Source: Lysobacterales bacterium 63-13
GTDB lineage: Bacteria > Pseudomonadota > Gammaproteobacteria > Xanthomonadales > Rhodanobacteraceae
Direction of reading: 5' to 3'
DNA length: 64,000 bases
Assembly (NCBI GenBank): GCA_001899855.1
Contig: MKWR01000002.1
Span: 1-64,000 of the forward strand
Shown here: positions 39,068-47,492 of the stretch, in pieces
Numbering within the stretch: position 1 is the stretch's first letter
How the letters are laid out: each line of letters begins with the position of its first letter
Position numbers and translations under genes: made by a program
Notes under the pieces: generated by a model
The model's input: only the letters and a program-made list of their open reading frames with translations
Told to the model about the DNA's origin: nothing
Database searches by the model: none

Positions 39068-40510
39068 ATGATGACTGAAATCGAGACCAGCACCCGTCCA
39101 ACCACGCAGCTGCAGGGCCACCTGGCTCGCGTGAGCGACATGCTGGATCGACACCGCCTGGTCGAGGAACTCGCCAATCGCGAAGGCCCGGTGGACCACG
39201 AGGCCGTCGAAGTCCATCGACGCACCCTCGCCGAGCTGCAGGCGCAGATCGACAAGCTGCATCCGGCCGATGTCGCCCACATCCTCGATGCCTTGCCGCC
39301 CGAGGATCGCCTCAGCGTCTGGAACCTGGTCAAGGCCGATCGCGACGGCGAGATCCTGCTCGAAGTCTCCGATGCGGTACGCGAAAGCCTGCTCGCCGAC
39401 ATGGATGCGCCGGAAATCCTGGCTGCCGCCGAGCAACTGGATGCCGACGAACTGGCCGATCTGGCCGAGGACCTGCCGGACGATGTCGTCCATGAGCTGA
39501 TGCAGCGCCTCGATGCGCCCGAGCGCGAACAGCTGCGTTCGGCGATGTCCTATGAAGAGGACCAGGTTGGCGCCATCATGGATTTCGAGATGATCACGAT
39601 CCGCGAGGACGTGACTCTCGAAGTCGTGCTGCGCTACCTGCGTTTCCTCAAGGAGATTCCCGAACAGACCGACAAGCTGTTCGTCGTCAACAGCGAGAAC
39701 GTCCTGACCGGCGTGTTGCCGCTGAAGTGGCTGCTGGTGAATGACCCGGCGCGCATGGTCAGCGAGGTCATGGCGGTGGATGCCAATACCTTCCATCCGG
39801 ACGAGGATGTCGCCGAAACGGCGCAGGCCTTCGAGCGCTACGACCTGATTTCCGCACCGGTGGTCGATGTCGATGGCCGCCTCATCGGACGCTTGACGAT
39901 CGAGGCGATGGTCGATGTCATCCGCGAGGAAAGCGACGCCGAAACCCTGAGCCGCGGCGGCCTGCGCGAGGACGAGGACATCTTCGCTTCGGTCTGGAAA
40001 TCCCTGCGCAACCGCTGGTCGTGGCTGGCCATCAACCTGGTCACGGCCTTCATCGCCTCGCGCGTGATTGGCCTGTTTGAAGGCTCGATCACCAAGCTGG
40101 TCGCGCTGGCCGCGTTGATGCCCATCGTGGCCGGCATCGGCGGCAATTCCGGCAACCAGACCATCACCATGATCGTGCGTGCGCTGGCGCTGGGCCAGGT
40201 CAGCCCGGCGAGCGCAACGCGGTTATTGCGCAAGGAAGTCATAGTTGCCCTGATGAATGGACTGGTCTGGGGTGGCGTGATCGGCATGGTCGCCTGGCTG
40301 CTGTATGGCAGCACCGCCCTCGGTCTGGTGATGACCGCGGCAATGACCTTGAACCTGCTGCTGGCTGCCTTGATGGGCGTGCTGATCCCGATGACCCTGA
40401 TCCGCTTTGGTCGCGATCCGGCAATCGGCTCAAGCGTGTTGATCACCGCTTTGACCGACAGCGGTGGTTTCTTCATTTTCCTCGGCCTGGCGACGCTGTT
40501 CCTGATCTGA
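39068..40510 (+). CDS. mgtE: Magnesium transporter MgtE
   Basis: A 480-residue channel for Mg2+ with MgtE_N (about 30-145: HPADVAHILDALPPEDR; then DELADLAEDLPDDVVHEL), two CBS domains (to about 275), a plug helix and five membrane helices. The channel motif PIVAGIGGNSGNQT and the C-terminal ALTDSGGFFIFLGLA are clear. Start codons at 39050, 39068 and 39071 are all possible; none has a strong ribosome site. No Mg2+ riboswitch was recognised in the 200 bp upstream. Confidence 0.93.
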   Translation: MMTEIETSTRPTTQLQGHLARVSDMLDRHRLVEELANREGPVDHEAVEVHRRTLAELQAQIDKLHPADVAHILDALPPEDRLSVWNLVKADRDGEILLEVSDAVRESLLADMDAPEILAAAEQLDADELADLAEDLPDDVVHELMQRLDAPEREQLRSAMSYEEDQVGAIMDFEMITIREDVTLEVVLRYLRFLKEIPEQTDKLFVVNSENVLTGVLPLKWLLVNDPARMVSEVMAVDANTFHPDEDVAETAQAFERYDLISAPVVDVDGRLIGRLTIEAMVDVIREESDAETLSRGGLREDEDIFASVWKSLRNRWSWLAINLVTAFIASRVIGLFEGSITKLVALAALMPIVAGIGGNSGNQTITMIVRALALGQVSPASATRLLRKEVIVALMNGLVWGGVIGMVAWLLYGSTALGLVMTAAMTLNLLLAALMGVLIPMTLIRFGRDPAIGSSVLITALTDSGGFFIFLGLATLFLI

Positions 40511-40589
40511 ACATTCGCCGGGCAGGGCTGCGTCCCGGCAAGCGATGAGCTGCGTGCACGGGCTGACCAAGGCCACTTGAATCCCGAAA

Positions 40590-40613
40590 CGTAATGTGAT
40601 GGTATAACGTAAC
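40590..40613. promoter_or_regulatory. Zur-like operator of the zinc operon
   Basis: The sequence AATGTGATGGTATAACGTAA (40593-40612) matches the gammaproteobacterial Zur consensus AATGTTATANTATAACATTT at most positions and forms an imperfect palindrome. A TTGAAT -35-like hexamer (40577-40582) lies upstream, and the operator overlaps the likely -10, fitting repression in zinc-rich cells. This supports a zinc role for the three genes that follow. Confidence 0.6.
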
Positions 40614-40672
40614 GATTGCGTATCGGGACAGCTTGGATCCCGAACGCCCCTTTCCGCCGTTACGGAATTCCG

Positions 40673-42016
40673 ATGCGACCCCTTGCGCTTGCCCTGGTTC
40701 TTTCCTTGACTCTGCCGGGCGCGGCCCAGGCCGCCAGAACCGAGACTGATCCACAGATTGCCGCGCTTGCCGAGCGCATTCGCGCCCTCGAGGCCAATGC
40801 GCAGACCCTGCAGAAGCAAGCCGCAGAGGCACTCGCCGCGGCCCAGGCCGCGCAGTCCGAACTGCAGCAGATGAAATCCACCCGCAAGGATCCGGTCGTC
40901 GTTGACCGCAGCGACGAAGCGCCGGCAACGGCCATGAATGCGTCGGCCAACGCCTTCAATCCGGCCATCGCCTTGATCCTCAATGGCCTCTACGTCAACC
41001 ACGCCAAGGATCCACTCGATTACCGGCGTGCCGGCTTTCCGCTGGTCGGTGAAGGCGGGCCGAGCGCGGATGGCCTCCTGCTCGGCGAGAGCGAGATTTC
41101 CTTTGCGGCGAACATCGACGACAAGTTCTACGGCCAGCTGACCCTGGCGCTGGAAAGCGAAGATGGCGAAACGCATGCGGGCATCGAGGAAGCGTATGTC
41201 GAGACCACCGCCCTGGCTGATGGATTCACCGCGCGCGCCGGGCGTTTCTACTCGAACATCGGCTACCTCAACAGCCACCACACGCACACCGACTATTTCA
41301 GTGATCGACCTCTGGCCTACCAGGCCTTTCTTGGCAACCAATACGGTGACGATGGCGTGCAGTTGCGCTGGGTCGCGCCGACCGAGACTTATCTGGAAAT
41401 CGGCACCGAGGCATTTCGTGGCGAAAATGCGCCGGCGGCCGGCGCGACGCACAACGGCGTCGGTGCCAAGACCTTCTTTGCGCATGCCGGCGGTGATGTC
41501 GGCAGCAACAACTCCTGGCTGGCGGGAGCGTCAATCCTGCATGCCGATGCGCGCGATGGCGAAGATGGCTTCAGCGGACGCAGCAATCTGTTCCTGTTCG
41601 ATTTCACCTGGAAGTGGGCGCCGCATGGTGCCTTCAAGGATTCCGGGATCGTCCTGCGCAGCGAGGCGTTCATCGATGACCGCAAGGGCGTGGTGATCGA
41701 TCCGGAGGATCCGCAAGCACCTGCGCAAGACTGGGATGGCAAGCGTCGCGGTGCCTATGTCGAGGGCTTGTACCGCTTCAGCCGCAGTTGGGATGTCGGC
41801 TATCGCTACGACAGGCTTTGGGCGGCTTCGAGCGGCCCCTATGCCAGCGATCACGATCCGCAACGGCACAGCATTGCGGCGACCTGGCACAACAGCGAGT
41901 TCAGCCTGCTGCGCCTGCAACTTGCCCGCGACGAGCCGCAAGCGCATTTCCTCGACAATGTTCTCACCCTGCAATACCAGGTCAGTCTCGGCGCCCACGG
42001 CGCACACAAATTCTGA
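40673..42016 (+). CDS. Outer-membrane beta-barrel protein of the zinc operon
   Basis: A 447-residue protein with a signal peptide (MRPLALALVLSLTLPGAAQA), an N-terminal coiled coil (IAALAERIRALEANAQTL, to about 70), and a long beta-rich part with alternating aromatic residues, ending in HKF-COOH with a terminal Phe typical of outer-membrane barrels. No TonB plug is seen, so it is a porin-type rather than a TonB-dependent protein. A His-rich loop (NSHHTHTDYF) may attract zinc. It precedes znuA by 11 nt. Family name uncertain. Confidence 0.72.
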   Translation: MRPLALALVLSLTLPGAAQAARTETDPQIAALAERIRALEANAQTLQKQAAEALAAAQAAQSELQQMKSTRKDPVVVDRSDEAPATAMNASANAFNPAIALILNGLYVNHAKDPLDYRRAGFPLVGEGGPSADGLLLGESEISFAANIDDKFYGQLTLALESEDGETHAGIEEAYVETTALADGFTARAGRFYSNIGYLNSHHTHTDYFSDRPLAYQAFLGNQYGDDGVQLRWVAPTETYLEIGTEAFRGENAPAAGATHNGVGAKTFFAHAGGDVGSNNSWLAGASILHADARDGEDGFSGRSNLFLFDFTWKWAPHGAFKDSGIVLRSEAFIDDRKGVVIDPEDPQAPAQDWDGKRRGAYVEGLYRFSRSWDVGYRYDRLWAASSGPYASDHDPQRHSIAATWHNSEFSLLRLQLARDEPQAHFLDNVLTLQYQVSLGAHGAHKF

Positions 42017-42027
42017 GGAATATGCCG

Positions 42028-42927
42028 ATGCGCAAGTTGCTTTTGTGGATGATTGTCCTGCTTGGCGTGTTCGCTGCGCCGGTCGAGGCCAAGTTGCGCG
42101 TGTTTGCCTGCGAGCCGGAATGGGGATCCTTGCTGGCGGAACTGGCTGCGGACACGATCGATGTCGATGTCGCCACCAATGCGCTGCAGGATGTGCATGT
42201 CGTCGAAGCGCGGCCGAGCCTGATCGCGAAGATGCGCAAGGCCGACCTGCTGGTCTGTTCGGGCGCACAACTTGAAATCGGCTGGTTGCCGCAATTGTTG
42301 CGCCAGGCCGGCAATGCCAAGGTCACCTCGGGTGCCGGCAATTTCATGGCGGCGAACCAGGTGACCACGCTGGACAAGCCGGCCAGCGTCGACCGTGCGG
42401 GCGGCGATGTGCATCCGGACGGCAACCCGCATGTGCAACTCGATCCCTATCGGGTGCTGGCCATCGCCAGGGCGCTGAGCGCGCGCCTCGCTGAACTCGA
42501 TGCCGCCAATGCCGCCATTTATCTGCAGCGTCTCGGCGATTTCGAGTCGCGCTGGCAAGCTGCGATCCCGCGCTGGGAAGCCAGGGCCGCGCCGCTCAAG
42601 GGCAAGGCTGTGGTCGTGCATCATTCGGCCTGGGTCTATCTGCTGCAATGGCTGGGCATGCGGGAAATCGGTTCGCTCGAACCCAAGCCCGGCGTGCCAC
42701 CGACCAGCGCGCACCTGTCGTCCCTGATTGACGTGACCAAGACTGGCGGTGCCATCGCCATCATTTGCGCCGCCTACCAGGATTCCAAGCCGGATGAGTG
42801 GTTGGCCGGACGCACCGGCGTGCCGGCTCTGGTCTTGCCGTTTACCGTGGGTGGCGACGAGCAGGCCAAGGATCTGTTCGGTCTTTACGATTCGACCATC
42901 GACCGCTTGCTCGGAGCGCTCAAGTGA
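42028..42927 (+). CDS. znuA: Zinc ABC transporter substrate-binding protein
   Basis: A 299-residue cluster A-I binding protein with a signal peptide (KLLLWMIVLLGVFAAPVEA). Metal ligands are expected in ALQDVHVVEARPS, DVHPDGNPHVQLDP, and VVHHSAWVYLLQW; the C-terminal AAYQDSKPDEW gives the last pocket. It lacks the long His-rich loop of E. coli ZnuA. The start at 42028 has AGGAA at good spacing, 42022 being too close. The stop overlaps the permease GTG. Confidence 0.85.
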   Translation: MRKLLLWMIVLLGVFAAPVEAKLRVFACEPEWGSLLAELAADTIDVDVATNALQDVHVVEARPSLIAKMRKADLLVCSGAQLEIGWLPQLLRQAGNAKVTSGAGNFMAANQVTTLDKPASVDRAGGDVHPDGNPHVQLDPYRVLAIARALSARLAELDAANAAIYLQRLGDFESRWQAAIPRWEARAAPLKGKAVVVHHSAWVYLLQWLGMREIGSLEPKPGVPPTSAHLSSLIDVTKTGGAIAIICAAYQDSKPDEWLAGRTGVPALVLPFTVGGDEQAKDLFGLYDSTIDRLLGALK

Positions 42928-43712
42928 ATTGGGAGGGCCTCGATTCCAGCATTCTCGGCCCGGCCTGCCTGGCTGGCCTGATCGTGCTCGCCACGCATGT
43001 GCCGCTGGGTACACGGGTGCTCGCGCGCGGCATCATCTTCATTGACCTGGCAATCGCGCAAATCGCGGCACTCGGCGTGATCCTCGCCCAGTTCCTCGGC
43101 ATGGACGAGCATGGCTTCGGCGTGCAGGTGGCTGCCGCCATCGCCGCCTTGCTGGGTGCCAGCCTGCTCAGTGCCACCGACAAGCGTTGGCCCGGGTTCC
43201 AGGAACCCTTGATCGGCACCGTGTTCGTGCTCGCGGCGACGGGCAGCCTGTTGCTGCTGGCAAACAATCCGCACGGTGGCGAGCATCTGAAAGACCTGCT
43301 TGTCGGGCAGATCCTCTGGGTCAGTCCTGCACAACTGTGGACTGCGGCAATTGCCTCGCTGGTGTTGCTTGCGGTCATTGCCTGGCGCGGCGAGCGCCTG
43401 ACCGGGCTGGCGTTCTATGCGGTATTCGCGCTGGCAATCACCATCACCGTGCAACTGATCGGCGTCTATCTGGTCTTCACCAGCCTGATCGTGCCGGCGC
43501 TGGCCACCACTGGCATGCGCGGGCACCGGCGCTGGGTCGTGGCCTATGTGATCGGTGCCACGGGTTATGTCTCCGGCCTGGTCCTTTCCGCCGTGCTTGA
43601 TCTGCCCAGTGGCGCGATGATTGTCTGGACCCTGGCGCTGTCCGGTTTGCTTGCGCAGGCCTTGCCCTTGCGCCGCGCGCAACGACAGGCTGCGCTTGAA
43701 GGTGAAGCCTGA
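42924..43712 (+). CDS. znuB: Zinc ABC transporter permease
   Basis: A 262-residue membrane protein with about eight helices of the ABC-3 family (ZnuB/MntB). Typical are RGIIFIDLAIAQIAALGVIL and the C-terminal VYLVFTSLIVPALAT segment. The GTG start overlaps the znuA stop. The matching ATPase gene znuC is not in this operon, and the next gene is on the other strand. Confidence 0.85.
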   Translation: MNWEGLDSSILGPACLAGLIVLATHVPLGTRVLARGIIFIDLAIAQIAALGVILAQFLGMDEHGFGVQVAAAIAALLGASLLSATDKRWPGFQEPLIGTVFVLAATGSLLLLANNPHGGEHLKDLLVGQILWVSPAQLWTAAIASLVLLAVIAWRGERLTGLAFYAVFALAITITVQLIGVYLVFTSLIVPALATTGMRGHRRWVVAYVIGATGYVSGLVLSAVLDLPSGAMIVWTLALSGLLAQALPLRRAQRQAALEGEA

Positions 43713-43727
43713 GCGCCCGCCGAACGC

Positions 43728-45104
43728 TCAGCTGCTGGCCATGAAGCCGAGATCCGGCGTCGCAAAGCGCCCGAGATTCGGGAACACCGTGCTCATGTCG
43801 CCGGGCGGCACGCCATACCAGCGGGCAATGGTGGCGGCATACTGATCGACCGAGGTGGTCGGGATGATCTGGCCCCATCCGGCATCGTCGGGACCTTCGA
43901 CGCTCAGGTTCGGCGGGATGCCATAGATGCGTCGACCATTGACCGCGCCGCCCATGATCAGATGATGGCTGCCCCAGCCATGATCGGTGCCATCACCGTT
44001 GACGCTGGTGGTGCGACCGAATTCCGATGCGGTGAACGTGGTCACCGCATTCGCCACCGACATTTCGACCGTGGCCGCATGGAAGGCGGCGAGCGCGGCA
44101 TCGAGTTCGGCAAGTTGTTCGGCCTGGGTGCCTAGCTGGTTGTCGTGTGTGTCGAAGCCACCGAGGCCGACATAGAAGATCTGCCGCTGCATCTGCAGGG
44201 TGCCACGGACATTGATCAAGCGCGCGATCATGCGCAACTGGCGGCCAAGGCGCGTATCCGGGAATGGCGTCGCCAGCGCAGTCTCGGCATCGAGCGCATC
44301 GTTGATCATGGCTTCGTTGTTCATCGAGCGGCGCATTACCGATGCGTACTGGCGCTGCAGGGCATTGCCATGCAGCGCATCCCGCAAGGCGAGGAATGCC
44401 GCGCGGCGATCCGCGTTCCAGGGTTGCACGGCATCGACGCCTTCCGCGCCATTTTCGCCGACGAAATACGGAAACACCTCGTCACCGGCCTGGAAGACGT
44501 TTTCGCCATCGATGGAAATATTCATCGACAGCTGCTGGTTGGCATTGCTGGCATGGAACATGTCGGCGAGCCGACCGCCCCAGCCGCGCCGGTCGGAGGC
44601 ATCGGCGCGCGTCTGCAGCCAGGTCACGCTCTGGTCGCTGTGCGAGAACAACTGTTTCGGTACCGGCACCGAACCCGCTTCGTATTCGGCCTTGCTGATC
44701 GGATAGAGCAGGGGGCCGACATTGGCGGCGATGGCCAGCGGCGATTGCGCCTGATTGAACAAGTCGCGCAGCAACGGCATGGCCGGATTGAGCCCGAAAC
44801 TCGCGCCACCGATGGGGACGACGGCCGGATTCAGCGGCAGCAGGCTCGCTGCAGGCAGCGCCAGGGTACCGCGCGCGGCGGCGTACTGGTTGTATTCGGC
44901 AGTACTTCGCGGCACCAGCATGTTGAAGGCGTCGTTGCCGCCATACAGATACACGCAGACCAGGGCGCGGTAGCTGTTGCCGAGCAGTTGCCTGCCGCTG
45001 CCCGCAGCAGCGTGGGCGAGGGCAAGCTTGCCGGCGAAACCCGTGAACAGTGCCGACGAGGCGCTTGCGCAAAGAGCGCGCCGGATGAAGTCGCGTCTTT
45101 TCAT
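43728..45104 (-). CDS. DUF1501 domain-containing secreted protein (Tat signal)
   Basis: A 458-residue protein with a twin-arginine-type signal (MKRRDFIRRALCASASSALF), so it is folded before export. DUF1501 belongs to the alkaline phosphatase/sulfatase-like superfamily; visible are VCVYLYGGNDAFNMLVP and FTASEFGRTTSVNGDGTDHGW, an Asp-Gly-Asp-His motif probably for metal binding. Second gene of a pair with DUF1800, 4 nt apart; such pairs are common in many bacteria, but the activity is not known. Confidence 0.85.
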   Translation of the reverse strand: MKRRDFIRRALCASASSALFTGFAGKLALAHAAAGSGRQLLGNSYRALVCVYLYGGNDAFNMLVPRSTAEYNQYAAARGTLALPAASLLPLNPAVVPIGGASFGLNPAMPLLRDLFNQAQSPLAIAANVGPLLYPISKAEYEAGSVPVPKQLFSHSDQSVTWLQTRADASDRRGWGGRLADMFHASNANQQLSMNISIDGENVFQAGDEVFPYFVGENGAEGVDAVQPWNADRRAAFLALRDALHGNALQRQYASVMRRSMNNEAMINDALDAETALATPFPDTRLGRQLRMIARLINVRGTLQMQRQIFYVGLGGFDTHDNQLGTQAEQLAELDAALAAFHAATVEMSVANAVTTFTASEFGRTTSVNGDGTDHGWGSHHLIMGGAVNGRRIYGIPPNLSVEGPDDAGWGQIIPTTSVDQYAATIARWYGVPPGDMSTVFPNLGRFATPDLGFMASS

Positions 45105-45108
45105 GGGA

Positions 45109-46836
45109 TCACCGTTCGATGGCGTATTCGGGGGAGGTCTGGATCAGCCAGATGGCATCCTGCACGCGCTGGCGACGATCATCGGCGTCGGCGTTGTCCA
45201 TGCCCTGCACATGGCTGACGAGGATGTCGAACATCGAGCTGGACATCGTGCGGCTCATGAACAGCAGGTCATAACGGTCGATCAGGCGCACCGCATCGCT
45301 GGCGAATGCCAGCTCGGCATCGAGATCGATGACGACATCCTCGGGATCCATCCAGGGATTGCCGCGCCAGGCCCAGAAAGTCTTGGAGTCAAGCGCGTTG
45401 GCGACGCTTGCCACCGTGGTGTCGGTGGTGATCTGGAACTCCGGGGCGCTCAGCCCGAGACTGGAAAGCTCGCCCGGCGGGCTGTAGTCGGGCAGGAAAA
45501 AATTGAACACGGTCGGGGAGCGCAAGGCCGCCTGGCCGAGGTAGTAGTCGGCATACCATTCACGGTAGCGGCCATCGTTGGAGGCGGCATGCATCGCTCG
45601 CCAGAGGTGGCTCTGGCGCAGCAGCGGTTCGCGCAGCTTGCCGGCGTTGCTGGCAAGGCTGGGCAGCTGGCGTGCTTCGGCATCCATCAACACGGCGCGA
45701 ACAGTGGCGCCGAGATCACCGCGCACGCCAAGGCCGTTGTTTGCGAACGTCGCTGCAACCCGGCCGATGTAGGCGGGCGATGGGTTGCTGGTGACCAGGC
45801 GCTTGATCAGGTGGCGGGCAATGAAGGGGCCGACATTCGGATGCTGGAAGATGTTGTCGAGCGCGGCAGCCAGGTCACTCGCTGCGCTGCCGCCACCCGC
45901 CAGCATGCCGGCCGGCAGGATGACACCCGGGTAATCGAGCAGTTGCTTGGCTTCGGCCGAGGCGTGATAGCTCTCCCAGGCTTGCATGGGCAGGAACCAG
46001 GAAGCGTTCCAGCCCGGCTCGGGCCAGTCGACCGGGCCTGGCGGGCACCATTCCCATTCCCACCATTGGCCACCACCGTCGACGAGACAGTTCGCCCAGT
46101 TCCAGCCGGTGAAGACATGGGCAAAGCCACGGATGGTGTCCTGGTTGTAGGTGGGCACCGGTTGTCCAGCGGACATCAGCAAGGTCCCATCCGCATTCAG
46201 CCGCAGCAGGCCGACCGAGAACAACTGCATGATCTCGCGCGCATAGTTTTCATCCGGGCGGATGTTCTCCAGCGCATCCGGCTTGCGGTTCTTGAACATC
46301 GACAGGTAATGGCCCATGACCGGGCTCAGGGTCACCTGCTCGAGCAGGCTGCGGTAGTTGCCGAAGGCATTGTCGACCAGCAGGTCGTAGTAGGCGGCGG
46401 TGGCAATGGGTTGGCCCTCGATGTCGCCGTTCTGGTCGGATACGACGAACAACTCGCTGAAAGCGAAGGCGACGCGCTGGCGCAATTGATCGGGGCCATT
46501 GATGGCATGCAGCCACCAGGCCTCCTGGCGGCTGTTCTGGTAGACATCGAGGCCGGCCGCCTCCTGGCTTTCCATGTACGGGCGTTCGTGCGAGGCGGGC
46601 AGCGCAGCCTGGTCGGCGAGCCACGCGTTGTAGCCCATCCGCCGCAGCCGGGCGATTTCGTCTAGCGTCGGGCCGAACGTGGCCTGGGTCAGGAAGCGGG
46701 CCGCGTCGGCGTCGGACCAGGGGCCTTCGGCGTGATCGTCGAAGCTGCTGTCAAAGACGTGATCGCCTGCCCATGTCGTGCTGCTGAATGCGAGTAACGT
46801 TGCCGCCAACGACAGTCGAGCGAACAGGATTTTCAT
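45109..46836 (-). CDS. DUF1800 domain-containing secreted protein
   Basis: A 575-residue protein with a signal peptide (MKILFARLSLAATLLAFSSTTWA). The DUF1800 hallmarks DAARFLTQATFGPTLDEI near the N-terminus and RHLIKRLVTSNPSPAYIGRVAATF are present. The mature start reads GDHVFDSSFDDHAEG, similar to a short motif in other secreted proteins here. ATG at 46836 follows AGGGA. It is translated with DUF1501 and is divergent from a cupredoxin gene. Confidence 0.85.
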   Translation of the reverse strand: MKILFARLSLAATLLAFSSTTWAGDHVFDSSFDDHAEGPWSDADAARFLTQATFGPTLDEIARLRRMGYNAWLADQAALPASHERPYMESQEAAGLDVYQNSRQEAWWLHAINGPDQLRQRVAFAFSELFVVSDQNGDIEGQPIATAAYYDLLVDNAFGNYRSLLEQVTLSPVMGHYLSMFKNRKPDALENIRPDENYAREIMQLFSVGLLRLNADGTLLMSAGQPVPTYNQDTIRGFAHVFTGWNWANCLVDGGGQWWEWEWCPPGPVDWPEPGWNASWFLPMQAWESYHASAEAKQLLDYPGVILPAGMLAGGGSAASDLAAALDNIFQHPNVGPFIARHLIKRLVTSNPSPAYIGRVAATFANNGLGVRGDLGATVRAVLMDAEARQLPSLASNAGKLREPLLRQSHLWRAMHAASNDGRYREWYADYYLGQAALRSPTVFNFFLPDYSPPGELSSLGLSAPEFQITTDTTVASVANALDSKTFWAWRGNPWMDPEDVVIDLDAELAFASDAVRLIDRYDLLFMSRTMSSSMFDILVSHVQGMDNADADDRRQRVQDAIWLIQTSPEYAIER

Positions 46837-46936
46837 GCGGATCCCTGAATTCAAGCGCTACCGGCTGGCAACGCTATCGATTTCGCGGTCAGCGCAATGT
46901 GCGCACAATCACGCGACGTTATGCCACAGCTGGAAA

Positions 46937-47362
46937 ATGTTGACCGGATTCTCGCTTTTCGTCGCCCTCGGCATGCCGCAGATCGCGCATGCCTTGAACG
47001 ATTGCCTTGCCGGCGATTTCCAGGATCGCCGCGGCCTGGCCGAGATCCGCATCGCCAATGACAATCCCACCAATCAGTTCACCTACCGGCCGCGCTGCGT
47101 GACGATCAGCGAGGGAACCCGCGTCCGCTTTGCCGCGATTCCGGATTTCGGCATGCATCCGCTGTACGGCGGATCAGTCAGTGGCGGGCAGGCGACGATC
47201 GACCCGTCCAGTCCGATCGGCTCGTTCACCAGTGGCAGTGAAGGCGAACGCATGCTCGTCGATGCCGGTGAATTCCCCTATTTCTGCGACTTCCATTTTG
47301 CCGCGGGCATGAAGGGATCCATCGTCGTGGTTCCCCAATTGTTTGCTGACGGCTTTGACTGA
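46937..47362 (+). CDS. Secreted cupredoxin (plastocyanin-like)
   Basis: A 141-residue protein with a signal peptide (MLTGFSLFVALGMPQIAHA). The C-terminal domain carries a complete type-1 copper site: His74 (DFGMHPLYGG), Cys117, His120 and Met125 (YFCDFHFAAGMKG). It probably carries electrons in the periplasm. It ends LFADGFD, a short tail that recurs in secreted proteins of these bacteria. Divergent from DUF1800 across about 100 bp. Confidence 0.82.
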   Translation: MLTGFSLFVALGMPQIAHALNDCLAGDFQDRRGLAEIRIANDNPTNQFTYRPRCVTISEGTRVRFAAIPDFGMHPLYGGSVSGGQATIDPSSPIGSFTSGSEGERMLVDAGEFPYFCDFHFAAGMKGSIVVVPQLFADGFD

Positions 47363-47492
47363 GCGGCGTTGAGCGGGTTTCGTTGCGGCGGGCTGTTCGG
47401 GCATCATCAGCGGTTGGTATTCGCTTCGGCGTTGCGGCATTGTCGGCAATGCGCCGGCGGACACCGACTTCCTGCAGCGTCTGGATCAATCG

